Below, one piece after another: positions 39,943 through 52,184 of a stretch of DNA of 64,000 bases. The notes under the pieces are model-generated. The model had not been told where the DNA came from, made no database searches, and worked only from the letters and a program-made list of their open reading frames with translations. Position 1 is the first letter of the stretch. Each line of letters starts with the position of its first letter. Origin of the DNA: Volvox africanus (lineage: Eukaryota > Chlorophyta > Chlorophyceae > Chlamydomonadales > Volvocaceae); assembly GCA_030268105.1 (NCBI GenBank), contig BSDZ01000026.1, positions 1,120,001 through 1,184,000 on the forward strand. Direction: 5' to 3'. The position numbers and the translations under genes are program-made.

Positions 39943-42788
39943 ACCGAAACTTCGTGTTTCGCGGGCGGGTATTCAGTCCTGACATGACACAATTAAGCTA
40001 CCAGGCCAATTTCACAAACTTCGCCGGGCGCCAAATTGTCGGCTGTCATATAATGCAATACATATACACACAAATACACAGAAAGGCAGAAGCAACCATA
40101 TGTGAGAGCGGATTCCGGTGAGACCCACAATCCCCATGACGTCGTGCAAAACAGCCCCCACAAGGAGGAATTCTGGTCCCGGGCCTGATTCGATACATCC
40201 CTCTGAAGCGACTTCGCGAACGCACGCCATCACGCTGCATCACACGGCCGCAATGTGATAGGCATGTAATACGACGAGGGTGCATTACGTTCGGCCATCC
40301 GCCTGACAGACCGTGTCGGGCGCCCTGCCGTATGATTGGCTACGCACAAGACCGTAACTACCCGTTCGAATCCGTTGCTGTCATAAGTGCACGTACATTT
40401 GGTAAGCTTGTGGTTCAGCTGCACCACATGAAAGGTTCGTTGAGAGCTTTCCCTTTCTGCTCAGGGCCTGATTCAGCAGCTCTGTCCCCCACCTCGGTAC
40501 GCTCATTCATTACCCCCCGAGATTTTCATATGTTTGTTTTTGATAAGCTGTTGCTCGGCCCCCTGTTCGCAGACGCACCTCTTTGCTTGCTCTGGTTCTA
40601 GGGGATCAAAGCTCCAGGGGGCAAGGTATTGCGAGGGGGACATGAAGTTGGCAGTGGAGACGCAGCTGCAAGTGGGAAAATGTGTGCATGGTGTTTTCCA
40701 GGGATCAGAGGGGAAAGGGAATGGTGTCGGGCTGGCTGGTGCGCATCCCCCCTAACCATCCTGTCGATGTGACACACATTTCACATCAAATATCGATATC
40801 GGTCGGCGTGCTGTGAGTGTGTGACTGGTTGAATACGGTGGAGGCTACATCTTCGTGTGTGCATGCATGACTGTATGACTGTAAAAAACGCATACATGAC
40901 TGTATTTAAGAACCGATTAGATCTTCAGACGGAGGCCCATGTAGTCTACACTGATATGCTGCAATAAATTATCGCCCAGCTGTACCCCGAAAGTTCAAAC
41001 CACCTGCGGGTTGAGTGACCAGTCGATAAGGGGGTACCAGGAAGCGCCGGTGAGGAGGTGCGTCGCGACACAGCACTTTACCTGCACAACGCGTGACACT
41101 TCAGTTGCCACGCGCTGTGCAAACGGCTAAGCAGCCTAGGCAGTCGTGTTCGACAATGTGTGGTAGCACCGATGGATCTGGGTAGCGGCCATGTATGGTG
41201 CTTTGAGGACTCAAAATTTTGTGGCTTGTCTGTCCGCGACCCGCCTATGGAACAGAAACCACGTGAGATGGAGAGTGATGTTGCGGTGTGCAAGGTGCAC
41301 ACCACCTAAATCCATGCAGCGAATCCAAGCCCTTCGAGATCCCTTAAGCGGCTGCCCTTCCGTATCTCTTCCTTGCGCGGCACGCTGACAATTTGCACGA
41401 CAGATCGCTGCCTGAGATTTATCCTATATTATGGGTACGGTCGACCTCTCGTAGTCACATCCGCAGTCGTACAAAATGCATCCCAGAATAACACTGCTTT
41501 CGGACATAGCTCGGGCACTGCTGGGGATGCTCTAGAAGGGTCGGAACACCGATAACCCTCCAGTTTACTGTGTGTGTGCCAAATAGACGACGGCTTGTGG
41601 CAGAATGGGAAAGTATAAAGTGTTAAGCTTCACAGTTGAGTCGAGGCCCTCACCTGGTCCGTGGTGCACAAGGCAGTAGGCGCCCCTCGCCTTCGCCAAA
41701 GTGCAAGGGCACCTGATGGCGTGTTGAAAAGGACAAATATCGAATGCGCGCAGGTCTGTAACTGCTGCATATTAGCCCCGTGCACGAATATGGGTTTGAC
41801 AAACCCTAAGGACACGGGGCGAGCTTCAAGAGCTTTGCGAAACAGGACACAGAAAACTCGATGGCGCCAAAGTTCCGCAATCGGAGGGAGGGGTGGAGAA
41901 GAAGGGAGCCGAGCTGGGGCAACGATGGGCCGGGGCGCCGCTCTGCTGTGCTGTGCTGACTACTCCCAATTTGAGCCGCGTTAGAGCAGAGAACAGGAAC
42001 CATGGTCCCGAAACTTTCACGTACGACTTGACTGCAAGCATCGCGGCGTTGTTTCAAGTTTTCTGTACAGCGCGCTAGTCACAGGGCCCTGAGAACACGA
42101 CGGTGCCAGAAAGGACTAGACACCGCTGACCCGGATTCATCACGAGCTTTAATGCGGGACCGGGGCCTGCTGAGCCCAGGCAGACGCGACCGGCTCAGGA
42201 CGTGATAAGCGGAAATTCACAGAAGCTATTACATCAATTTAAAAGTTAGTCTTAGTAAAGCACAATCACGCACCTCCGCCATTGATATCTGTGCAAAGGC
42301 CGGAGATGCCAACAGCATGACCGCTGCAGAAGCAGCAGGTAATACCCCACATAGCGGGTCCACTACAGTGGGCAAGCGTTTCACGCAGCGCCCGTTTATG
42401 TGAAGGCGAAACATGTCGTTTATCAATGAATAATGAAGAGAACGTGTATGTACGTACTAAGCCCTAACTCATCACTTAACAAATCCTCCTACTTCCGTAC
42501 ATGTCTCACTAAATAAATATCATAAAAATATGTGTTTTTATTCGACAACGTTTGTAACCTTGCAGGCCAACGGGCGCAAAATGTCAAACCTCTCATAAAG
42601 TTCCGAGCCGGTTTCGGCGCCATCGCTGCGCTTTTCATTTTGTTTTCCAAGAAATAGTTCATTTGAATCCATCCTATATGACTAGGCAACAGTTCTACAT
42701 TTACAGAATAAAAAGGCAGCGACTGTGTTATGCCTAGGGCCAAAGGAATGCTGACCCTTGACCCTGCAACTCCTTAGTTTAAAACGCC
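39943..42788. other. Intergenic; no supported gene
   Basis: The left few hundred bases probably include missing 5' exon(s) of the DUF1499 gene. The rest shows only short frames without domain or splice support. Confidence 0.35.
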
Positions 42789-45700
42789 ATGGTGATGCGC
42801 CATGCGTTCTGTCAAGCATGGCGGCGCACTTCACCGGCGCCACCGGGCGTGCGTACTTGCACGCCTGCGTCCGCGGTTACCCCTGTGCTGCGCCGTCTTA
42901 GGCCCCGGCGACGAAGTATAAAGCAGGGCCTGCCATCTAGCTGTGCTGTTGCTGTAGATAGCATCTATCAACGAGCAGCAACAACTGCTGAGCCAGTTTA
43001 TTCTGGTGAAGTTCCAAGTCAGGGCGCTTGCAGCCTCGATGCGGCTTGTCCCGCGGTATTGCAGACAAGGCTTTCAAAAGCCCACTCCAGCGCAGCAAGC
43101 GCAGCTTTAGTAGTACAAGATATGCCTGGTGAGAGGAATCAGTACTTGACCTGGAGACCCAGCGGACGCTCTCACGTCGTCGTGTTGGGCTTCTGTTCGG
43201 TCCACAGGGGAGAAACTCGTTGCCACAGCTTCTCTAGATAAGGGTATGGCTATCTGGAGATTTTATTCAACCGAGGGGGTGAGCGCGTTCAAATTCGGCT
43301 TTTGGTAGTTAACCTCGAAGCCTGCTGTATAGTAAGGTATGCGTTCTCGATCTTACTAGCAGGACTTCGAGAATACGGACGGGTCATATGAGGAGAGTAT
43401 AGAAGTCACTCGCCTGAAGGTTCCAGGAGCACCGGTTTTTTCACTTGCCAAGATACCTGAAGTGTTGCCCGATGGCACCATTCTTCGGAAGCGCCCAAAG
43501 CCACCTGGCATTTACCTTGGTACAGCATCAAAAGAAGTATTGACGTGGATGCTGGGAAGCAAGGACGTGGGTGACAAGGTACGGCATGCTATGTTCTAGC
43601 GTGCCTTACGGTACTGCCACGCACTCTTTGGACACGCTGGCAACTGCAGGCGTCAAAAGTGTGGGGAGAACCCTTTCTCAAATAATATCGGCCCCGCGTA
43701 GATTTTGTTCTCTGGGAACGGGTTGTTTTGCGGTGAAGTTGCACCCCTCCTAAATGAGGTCCGTAGTCTTGATAGCCTGCTATCATCCGACAGGATGCCT
43801 AAATGCCTTGCAACCTCTAATCACATTTTGTAGGTGGTGCTAGATGGCCACACAGGCTGGGTGCGCTCCTTGGCCGTGACTGGGAAATGGCTATTCAGGT
43901 CAGCCGTGGGCGCGTCTTGGGCAATTTGGGGCATTGTGGGTCAGTTGGTATTGTCTGGGAATCGATGTAATACAAACCGACCGTAAGTTGCAGATTCGCA
44001 AGTTCGTGACCTCACCACCTGACTGTATTTCCTAAGTAGTAGGCAGAGGGAGCATTTGCAGTGCTTGGCCTGACTGACACGCCCGCGGATGGCGAATTCC
44101 CCATCGTCCTTATTTAAACAGCTGCGGCTGCAATCACCTGCGGCTTTGGGATACCACCTTTCGGACGCCCAAGGAATGTGACGCTGTGCGTCTTTTCACT
44201 GGTGACATCCTGGCGATTGCGGCCTCTGATGGCCGAGTCTTCACGGCGGGAGCAGACGGATCACTGCGCTCGTGGATAATCACACGCGCTGGTGACTTGC
44301 AGGAGGGGCCGAGCCGAGAACGTGCACACGATGGGCGCGTGTCTGCGTGCGCCATTGCTGGCGGGCGGGTGTTCACAGTCTCCTATGATGGCAGTATCAA
44401 GGTATAACCTCATACAGAGGCTAGCACATTTACGTGTGTAGTGTTTGGCCAGTGTTCGACAAATTTCTGTAGTAATGACTACGATAAGCATGTATTGGCA
44501 CAGAACAAGGCGCCGGTTTGTGCAGCGCCATAACACTATGAGAGTTGCCTTAAAAATATCCCATGGACTATGTGGTCGAAACCCGATAGTTTCTTTGTGT
44601 GCTTCGCTTCTCATGTGTTGCGTTGCGATTCAGTACACAATGTTCGTAATCTGGGTGATGCTGTAGTCCATGGTCCTATATGGCTTCCTTAGTATGACAC
44701 AGACACAGCTAGACAGGGCCACGCGGCGAGGGTCAACCACAACATGCCTTCGCTGCGTGAGGATGAGAAGTCGATTCTTTGGCTGCTAGGCTAGGCTAGG
44801 CTGGACCAAGCCTAATGCTTTCAGAGCGTGTCTAACCCAGCTGCTCATGTCAAGGCTGTATAATGCTCCTAAACTGGCACTGAAAGACGCCAACGTTTCG
44901 TTTTACAGAGGTTTGATTATAAGGCTTACCTGCCCCCATACCACTCGGGTATGGAAGCCTGAGACACGAGGCACCGTGCTGTCTCAGAATCATCCCCTGC
45001 TCTATCCAATTGCCTAGGCCTGGAGTGCTGAGACCCTGGAGCTTGTAGCCGAGGTCAAGAACGCCCACACTGGCGACAAAATTTTCTGCGTGGCGGTTGG
45101 CTCCAACGGAGTGGTGTTCACTGGCGGCGATGATAAGGTAACACCCCCTCCGACAAAGAGAGGAATCAGATCCTGCTGCGGAGCATTTCACTGACCCTGC
45201 TCACACGCAGTGGGATGCAAATCCCCGGAGCGCAAGTATGTACTCCTGAGCGCCCACGATTGGATCTGTTAATGCTTGGAATAATTCGTTAGTTGATGGC
45301 GCGAGGGAGACATATCAACCTTTCCCCCGTGCCCCGCCCCCTGCTGCTCGCAATTCTGCAACAGCTCGTTCGCGCGTGGCATCATGACTTAAGTCCTATT
45401 GGCGCCCCACTCGAAGGGCACGGTGCATCAGTGCGCGTGCTATCGGCAGGCCACCGGGCGTTGCTGGTCTCTGGCGACGCGGATGGGGACGTGTGTATCT
45501 GGGAAACCTACCCTGTGGAGCTCCCTTCCCCGGCGAGGTCGCCGTGCCCGTCTTCCGTGCTGGATCCTTTGATTATTGAGGACGCCATCGGCGCCCACGA
45601 CAGCACTACGGCATTCACGCCAGCCATGCCAGTGCCAGCAGATGCAGTTGAAGAAGCGGTCGTGTTTGAGAACGCGGTACAACAGCTAGAGTCCATGCTA

Positions 45701-46589
45701 GTAATGCCCCAGCCAGGGCCACCGCTGCAGACAGACGAGGTGGATGCCTCTCAGTCGTCCCGGGAACCTGAAGCAGCGAAGCCCCAGGCGCTTTCCCTAG
45801 GCAATCATCACGAGCATCAGCAGCTGTACCTGTCTGAGGAGGCTTCACAGTGCGTCGAGCAGCAGTCACCCCTGGCCATAATGCCGTCAGGCATCGGGGA
45901 GCAGATGCAGGTCTACATGAGTGAACACGACCCCGTGCCTGTTGTGTTGCAGCCGAGTGATACAAGTTCAGAACCTGCGGTGCTAGGCGCTTTGGTTGAT
46001 GCCCTCCATCCGAATACGGCTGCTTGGTGCAGTGCGAATGTGGAGCACATAGTCGACAGCGTGGGGATCTCACACGGCGACGCAATCAGCCAACTAGTCG
46101 TTGTTGGCCCTGGGGTGGTCGCCTCGCCGGTTGTCAACGCAAATGGCAGCAGTGTGTTCGCTGTACTGGCCGCAACTGTGTCGGGAGAAGCCCCTGAAGA
46201 GATCAGTGCAACAGTGGAGTCGATCGCGCCTGAGGTGGCGACTCCATCTCCATCCCTTCGTCAGATTGAGGTAGAGAGTGTGGCTTCTGCGGTTGCGGCG
46301 GCGTGCATTACGACGGCACATTCAGCAGACCACCCAGCTGTGGCCACATCGGCAGGTGGCCGCACACCATAACTCCTCGCCTCACGTGTTCTTCATCTCC
46401 ATCTTTCATCTTATCAACTGATGTGCCTGCGATTTTGTCGTAGCGGCAGCAGCATCTGCCGGCTACTTCGGCTGGGGCGCTTGGCTGCGAGCTTATGGAA
46501 TGGAGGTTGCTCGCGGCAATCGTCGCATGTTCGATGACCTAAGGCCATCAAACGCCAGACGGATGTTGCTCAATGCTAGCTTCGAGCAG
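42789..46589 (+). CDS. WD40-repeat protein with long acidic/Ala-rich C-terminal extension (3' end unresolved)
   Basis: Exons 42789-43128, 43238-43278, 43363-43578, 43834-43898, 44122-44401, 45018-45137, 45365-46355 and 46444-46589 join in phase (about 733 codons). The ATG sits in a good context (GCCATGG). The first about 110 residues are Arg/Ser/Ala-rich with few acids, like an organelle transit peptide. WD40 blades follow: VVLDGHTGWVRSLAVTGKWLF, CNHLRLWD, RVFTAGADGSLRSW, RVFTVSYDGSIKAWS, GVVFTGGDDKLVRAW and LLVSGDADGDVCIWE, i.e. at least five blades, so probably a full propeller. Exon 7 adds about 270 residues rich in Glu/Ser/Pro/Val. Exon 8 (YFGWGAWLRAYGMEVARG) ends at a donor at 46590, so a last exon is missing; reading through would stop at 46655. 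Role unknown; WD40 propellers are protein-docking platforms. Confidence 0.7.
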
Positions 46590-49142
46590 GTACGGTCGGG
46601 GTGTTTGCTCGGTACTTTCTCTTTCGTTGGAAAAAGTGTTTTAATCCCTCATTGATCTCTCTGGTGGGGTGCTGTTTCGGATGAATGTTTCGTTTACATA
46701 AGACCTTACGAAGTTGTCATGGCACAACGTTGGGTGCGTCATCCAAGTTGCCCTACGCCTACTTCATACACATGGTATCGTGTGCTAGTCATGCAGAAAG
46801 CGCTGTCTTGCTAGGTTTGGTTTCCTCTGCGCGAACGTTCCGAGATAATTCTGCGTTTGCGCGCTGCATGTTGCGACTGACTGTGCAAGCCAAGCCGGCC
46901 ATACCATATTAGATTTCCCCGGCAGCAGTCGTCGGCCGCTCCGCCAAAGCCTTTGCGCTGGTGCATGCGTGCGCGTTTGTGGAAGCGGTAAACGAAGTCT
47001 CGCGTGCGTAGAATCCAGCACTTAATTGTGTTGCACAGCGTCTGTAGATGTCCCATAACTCCGCAACGGCTCCGTACGTACATGCCGCCAAGCATCGAAG
47101 AAAAACAGGCATTTGTTAAGTCCCGAGTTATTTAGTGGTTAGGCAATGGAGCAGCGCGTTGAAAGCTCCTCACACCGTGTGCAATAGTTGTTGTGCCTGG
47201 CAGCACATGCGAGCGGCCAGGGCGTGGTGTACTTGTTGTGTGTCTAATAGGGTTGTGGACCTGTGGATTTGTTTTCAAATGTGTGTGCTCTGCGTCTGTC
47301 TGCGACTCGTCTGTACCATAATGGCTGGTGTGGGCTACTATCCTCGTGTGGGTGATCTGTCCACGTCGGCTTCGAGTCGGCAGTGGTGCTAACGCGACAT
47401 GACATGCTCTTTATTATGCTATGCAAGCGACGCGGCGGTGCGCGCCGTGCTTCTCTAAAGCAGTGTCGGGGGAGGAGTGATGAGGCTTACTGACGGATGT
47501 AGCGCGGTGGCTTCTTCATTCCCGCTCGTCCAGATTTAGTCAATGGCAACAGCAGCGTTGTAGGAGTGCCCTGCATTGTCGGGCTGTGGGGTTGGTTTCA
47601 TAGTTGCTGGTTGGTTTGAACCACGATTGAAACAAAACGCCAGCAGTACAGAGAGGAGGGATATGGTCGGAGGAATGTGAGCGGTTATTTTTCCCGAGTT
47701 GGAAAAGCAAAGTTAAATCTAAAATTGAACGCGTCGACTGCATGCGTCGAGACAGTTATTGGTTACGTTTGGTGAGGTTTTTTGATTAGGACCCCAAGAT
47801 ATAGTGTGCGGCTATTCTGCATGTTGGTTGGATCTGATGAACTGCGGTTGTGGCGAAGTGCAGGGGCAGGTTCTTCTACCTGATGTGGTCTGTTGACAGA
47901 CGCAGCTGAGCGGTATTTCATGATATGCAGTTTGTTGTGGAACGGGATCTTGTAAAGATGAATGGGAGCCACGGCATGTAAAGGTGGCGTTTAGGTAATG
48001 CAAACTCTTCGCGACTGGTCCGCACTTTAGCACAGATTCAGGGTCAGGTGACCCTAAGATCCCTAAGATCCTGCACTGCTCGACACTGAACATCACCCAT
48101 GAAGGGTTCGCTTCAAGAGAAGGAAAGGCACAGGAGTTGGGTAGTTCGGCAAAGAGGTGGGTATGCCAGTGCAAACTAGGCACCTACGAAGACCTGGAGC
48201 GAGTGCAAGTGAGCAGTCAAGAGCCTGCTGCTAAGCGACAAGTACTACGACTACCGCTGCTGCTGCTGCTGCTGCCATTAGTCCATCCAGCTCCCTGGTG
48301 GGTAGATATGGCACATTGTAACTTTTGTGGGTTGCAAAACTTACATCCCAATAACATCGTCTGGGCTTTCACAATGTATGACAATGCCCAGATTTAATAT
48401 TCCTCAGGGTTACTCCCGCAATGCAGGATATGGGGTACCATGGTTGCGTCCTCCGCCATACTCCGCGATTCAGCTCCTCACCTTAATCCCAGACTTTCCC
48501 AGATCCCATCTCTGTGCCATTCACCCAATGGTATTCCAACACTTTGAATCGTGACCATATCGGGACGATACAACCCCTGATTAACGGAATGTAGCGACAC
48601 GTCTCGATGTCATGCGATTGAATGATCCGAATCACAGAGCGTATCAGACCTATCCATTGAGACCCTCCCAAACTGGACTCAACCACCTCAACGCGAACTA
48701 ACAAATTCCCACCTGCTTCTTAAGTGGCCAAGGCAGCTGCCAATGGCAAGACTCCATGTATAGAAACTCCGTACCTTATTGAAATGTGCCGTACACAATA
48801 CCGACTGAGATATCCAACATCAACTAGGTCGCTGGGGTCACCCAAGTAATAAAACACACGGGATGCAGACCGCAACTGGTATCAATGCCGTTCCTTGTGT
48901 TGCAAGGGTTTTGTCGTTTGATTTGGAGGTACGCCTCTTCCATGTCGCGTAGACCTACAGTGGACCCCGCAGTAAGCCGTTCGGACTTCCTACAGGAAAG
49001 CGTGTTTATCCACTTTTCAATCAGCCAACCTGTAAACTACCAGCTACCTGTTAGGTTGTTACTTATTTAATCCAACCAGTCGGTTAGTGGCTCCCTTCCT
49101 CCCAAGCCTCGGTTGGGAGTCCCGTACACGAGCCAAGCATTT

Positions 49143-49175
<33 letters not shown>

Positions 49176-49215
49176 GATCATCATCATCGATCATCATCAT
49201 CGATCATCATCATCG

Positions 49216-49247
<32 letters not shown>

Positions 49248-49363
49248 GGGACGCATGCACACAGATTTGTAAGTTTGTCGTTTATCCCGTGAAGACATAT
49301 TGGCCCTGTACGGCAGTGGATTCCATCGCCTAATGCAAGGAGTGGCGCAGAGGTGGAGGGGTT
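46590..49363. other. Intergenic; microsatellite, no supported gene
   Basis: Should hold the last exon and 3' untranslated region of the WD40 gene and the 3' flank of the minus-strand gene ending at 49364. Frames such as 47812-48183 (-) have no recognised domain. Confidence 0.35.
49145..49247. repeat. (ATC)n microsatellite with interspersed CGATC
   Basis: Runs of ATC triplets interrupted every 13 bases by an extra CG (...ATCATCATCG... repeated four times), giving a higher-order 13-bp period in the middle. Confidence 0.95.
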
Positions 49364-49997
49364 TCAAGGTGTGCTGACCGTCAGGTAGTACGAGAAGGCG
49401 TACACTCGGTACAGCCCTGCCGCCAACCACATGAACGCCATTGTGGAGATGAAGATGAGCGTCACGTCAGCAAAGTCGTACTGCGGGTATACGGCAGGTA
49501 TGAAAAAAGGTACGAGAGCGGTGACCGCTCAGTAACAACTTGCCAATTACGGGATAGCCGCATCTACCACTAGGTTAGGATGAGAAGCGCCCGGCTCTCG
49601 ACGTTTTGGTGCATGTGTCGATGAAATTCAAAAACCACTAAGGGCTCCGAAACCCAAGGAGTAAAGGGTTGTACGGAAGCCATGGAGGAGCTCCCAGCGG
49701 TATAGGTTCCACGGTGTGTATGGTATGTGTGTATGTGTGTACGGTGGTTGCGATTAGGGCTTGTGATGTACGCTTGTAAGTCTCGGTACAGAGAGGAAGG
49801 ATAGTTGATCAAACAAACGCTTTCCTCGTCCATATTCGTATAAGTTGACGCGGTGTTGCGATGACATTTTGGTGATGACGAATGTCGTTCCCAACTAAAT
49901 CTCCCCTCTGTCCCCTCACCTCGTGCTTCGGTGTGAGGCAGTCTATGATGCGATGCGCGTGGCGATGCGCATCTTCCACCAGCTTCTTCAGGAAACC
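49364..49997 (-). CDS. C-terminal exons of an unrecognised membrane protein gene
   Basis: Two minus-strand exons with consensus borders and phase 0: 49997-49920 (GFLKKLVEDAHRHAHRIIDC, then LTPKHE) and 49480-49364 (YDFADVTLIFISTMAFMWLA then AGLYRVYAFSYYLTVSTP and stop). The last exon encodes a hydrophobic helix preceded by an acidic patch, so the C-terminus is membrane-embedded or membrane-proximal. No family recognised. Upstream exons to the right were not found, so the gene probably extends beyond 50100. The intron 49481-49919 is 439 bases. Confidence 0.4.
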
Positions 49998-52143
49998 CTG
50001 CACATGGGGAGGTAAGTGAGTGAGTGAGATACGGCGAAGTTATAAAGCACCACATGATGACATGATGAGTCCCGGGTCTCATGAGCCAGCTGGCGGTAAG
50101 ATGTATGTGTATGTATGACCCCTCATGGCGTCCTTAGGTTGCTGAGGGCGGGGTACCGGCCCCCATTACCCGAGCTTTCTCTTTCACCACGGCAGTGCAT
50201 ACGAGCATCTGAGGCGGCGCTGAAATGTTGACTGAGCCGCAAGCGCTAAAAGCTTCTTTGTCGACAGGCAAGCCGTCACGACAAGTGCCGTTTCAATAGC
50301 TAATGAATTCAAGTTATTTAATTTACAGGTGCACGTGCGTTTCGGACGTATTGAGCCTTGCAATTATAGCCCCGAATCTCTCCCACATGTCAAAACACGT
50401 CCCAAAGTTGTGCTGACGGAATCTTTCGGTGACTTAGGCAATGACCTTCCTCTCTGTGCAGCGCGGACGTGGCAGACGCATAGAGAGGCCTGTTTGCACA
50501 GATACATTGCACCTGGATGTGTCGTGGTGACCAACTCAGGAAGGTGCATTCCGGAAGCTGCGCTAACCCCCTCCGGAGCCTTGCTCAAGAACTCACCTCA
50601 GGCCCTTTTCCGCCCCCGGAACCGAAGGCTCTGCATTCCGAAAATGGAGAGAGGTTGAGTGGGGGATGCCGTGTGATAACATGGTGCATGCCAATGGTTG
50701 TCCGGGCGCAATTGCGATACCCTCGTAGAGGGCGAGTAGTGCGAAGCCCGCTAAGGTGTTGTTGTTGTTGTTGTTGTTGTTGCTGCTGCTGCATATGTGA
50801 CGCCCTCCAAGTTGTGGTTTGAAATTTAGAAGGTAATTATCAAGGACTTCTGGACCGGCTGGGCGTGAAGTTTGCGCGTGCACTCTCCAGCACTCACTAA
50901 CAGCTTGCGTGCGTGATGAAGTCAAAGAGTAAGTCAATAAGTAATGATCTAAAAATTACATGGAAATGCATAATACAAATTGCTCTGCTATACATAGGGA
51001 ACAAAGACCGTTATTGCGCAACACGCTTTGGACGTTACTGGGGGCTGTGCTGTTAGGCACATTAGGTATTAATTATCAGTGTCCAATCCTGTGAGCTCTC
51101 AGGAGAAACACTAAGGTCGTCACGGATAGGGTTCCAGTTTACTTTTCATCTAGGTCGTACTTGCCGTGTTGGCGTCAACTGATTTCCTGACGGTTTTGAC
51201 GGCATAGACAGGATTCCCGCGCAAGAAACAATCGTTGCTGTTGGGATGATTTTTGAAACGCATAACCTTGTAAATGCCGCGTCATTTATCAATTGGACCC
51301 CTTCTTTGTGATGGACCATAGGCTAGGCCACCTGCTACGTTCTACCTGCACGATATAAAAAAACACTAGCCGATTTGTCTTTCTTCTTTAATACCTGCTC
51401 TCTATTTGAGCATCTTGGTGCTCCTTGACAGCCGACCGGAGCGATAACGCTGTGCAAGGAAGGGCCAGGCGTCGTCTAGCTAATTTTCCTTAAAAAGACT
51501 CATAGAATGGTGCGTCTCAACGCCAACTTGAAGTTGCCTTCTTGTTCCTTGGCGACGTTGCTGTCGAAACAGGTTGTCGCTGTACATTATCGCCGTACCG
51601 TTCTCCGGTCGCTGTAGGGGGCCCCGGCGGTTTCACAAATAGTCTCGAACACGGAAAACACTCCAATGAGATATTACCATCAAAATGAGCTGTGCTCTGC
51701 TCGTTCTCTGCCGACGAGCTTTACATTTCGGGCTGCTGATTGTTCCCACGGGGATACCAGAGGGTCTGCCCCCTCCCTTGGCCTCCCACAATCCTCTCTC
51801 TCTTCTTCTATTGTACACCTGTGTTCAGCGCGACCATATTACTCATCCCCCGGCAACTCCCGTTGGTTCCTGTTCACCTGTTCACAGCATGCTTTAGGAA
51901 AGGAAGCGGGATACGAAACCTTATTAGTACTTGTTTGCCAATGCCAGAGCGATGGCAAAACGAATCAGGCATGTTGCCTCAAGCAGCCACGCGACACCCG
52001 CCCATAAATCCTGAGGTACTGGCTTACCGGAAAACACATGGCTCCTGACAAGCACTCTTTTTCCTGTCGTGCATGTGATTAGTCCCCAATGCCCGCACAC
52101 GGGATTTTCAACCCTTTATTTCTCAACCTGGTCCCCGTGTCCC
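49998..52143. other. No resolved gene
   Basis: Likely contains 5' exons of the minus-strand gene ending at 49364 and the upstream region of the MYND gene. A short TTG/CTG triplet run at 50757-50792 is low-complexity. The open frame 50329-50658 (+) has no recognisable domain. Confidence 0.3.
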
Positions 52144-52184
52144 ATGTCCCCGTGTCCCATGTCCCCGTGTCCCATGTCCCCGTG
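52131..52184. repeat. 15-bp minisatellite, 3.6 copies
   Basis: GTCCCCGTGTCCCAT repeated in tandem. The unit length is a multiple of three and each unit reads SPCPM in the MYND gene frame, supplying three in-frame ATGs. Confidence 0.9.

Noticed and set aside
49087..49272. Poly-Ser/poly-Ile frame
   Set aside because: Translation of the ATC repeat.
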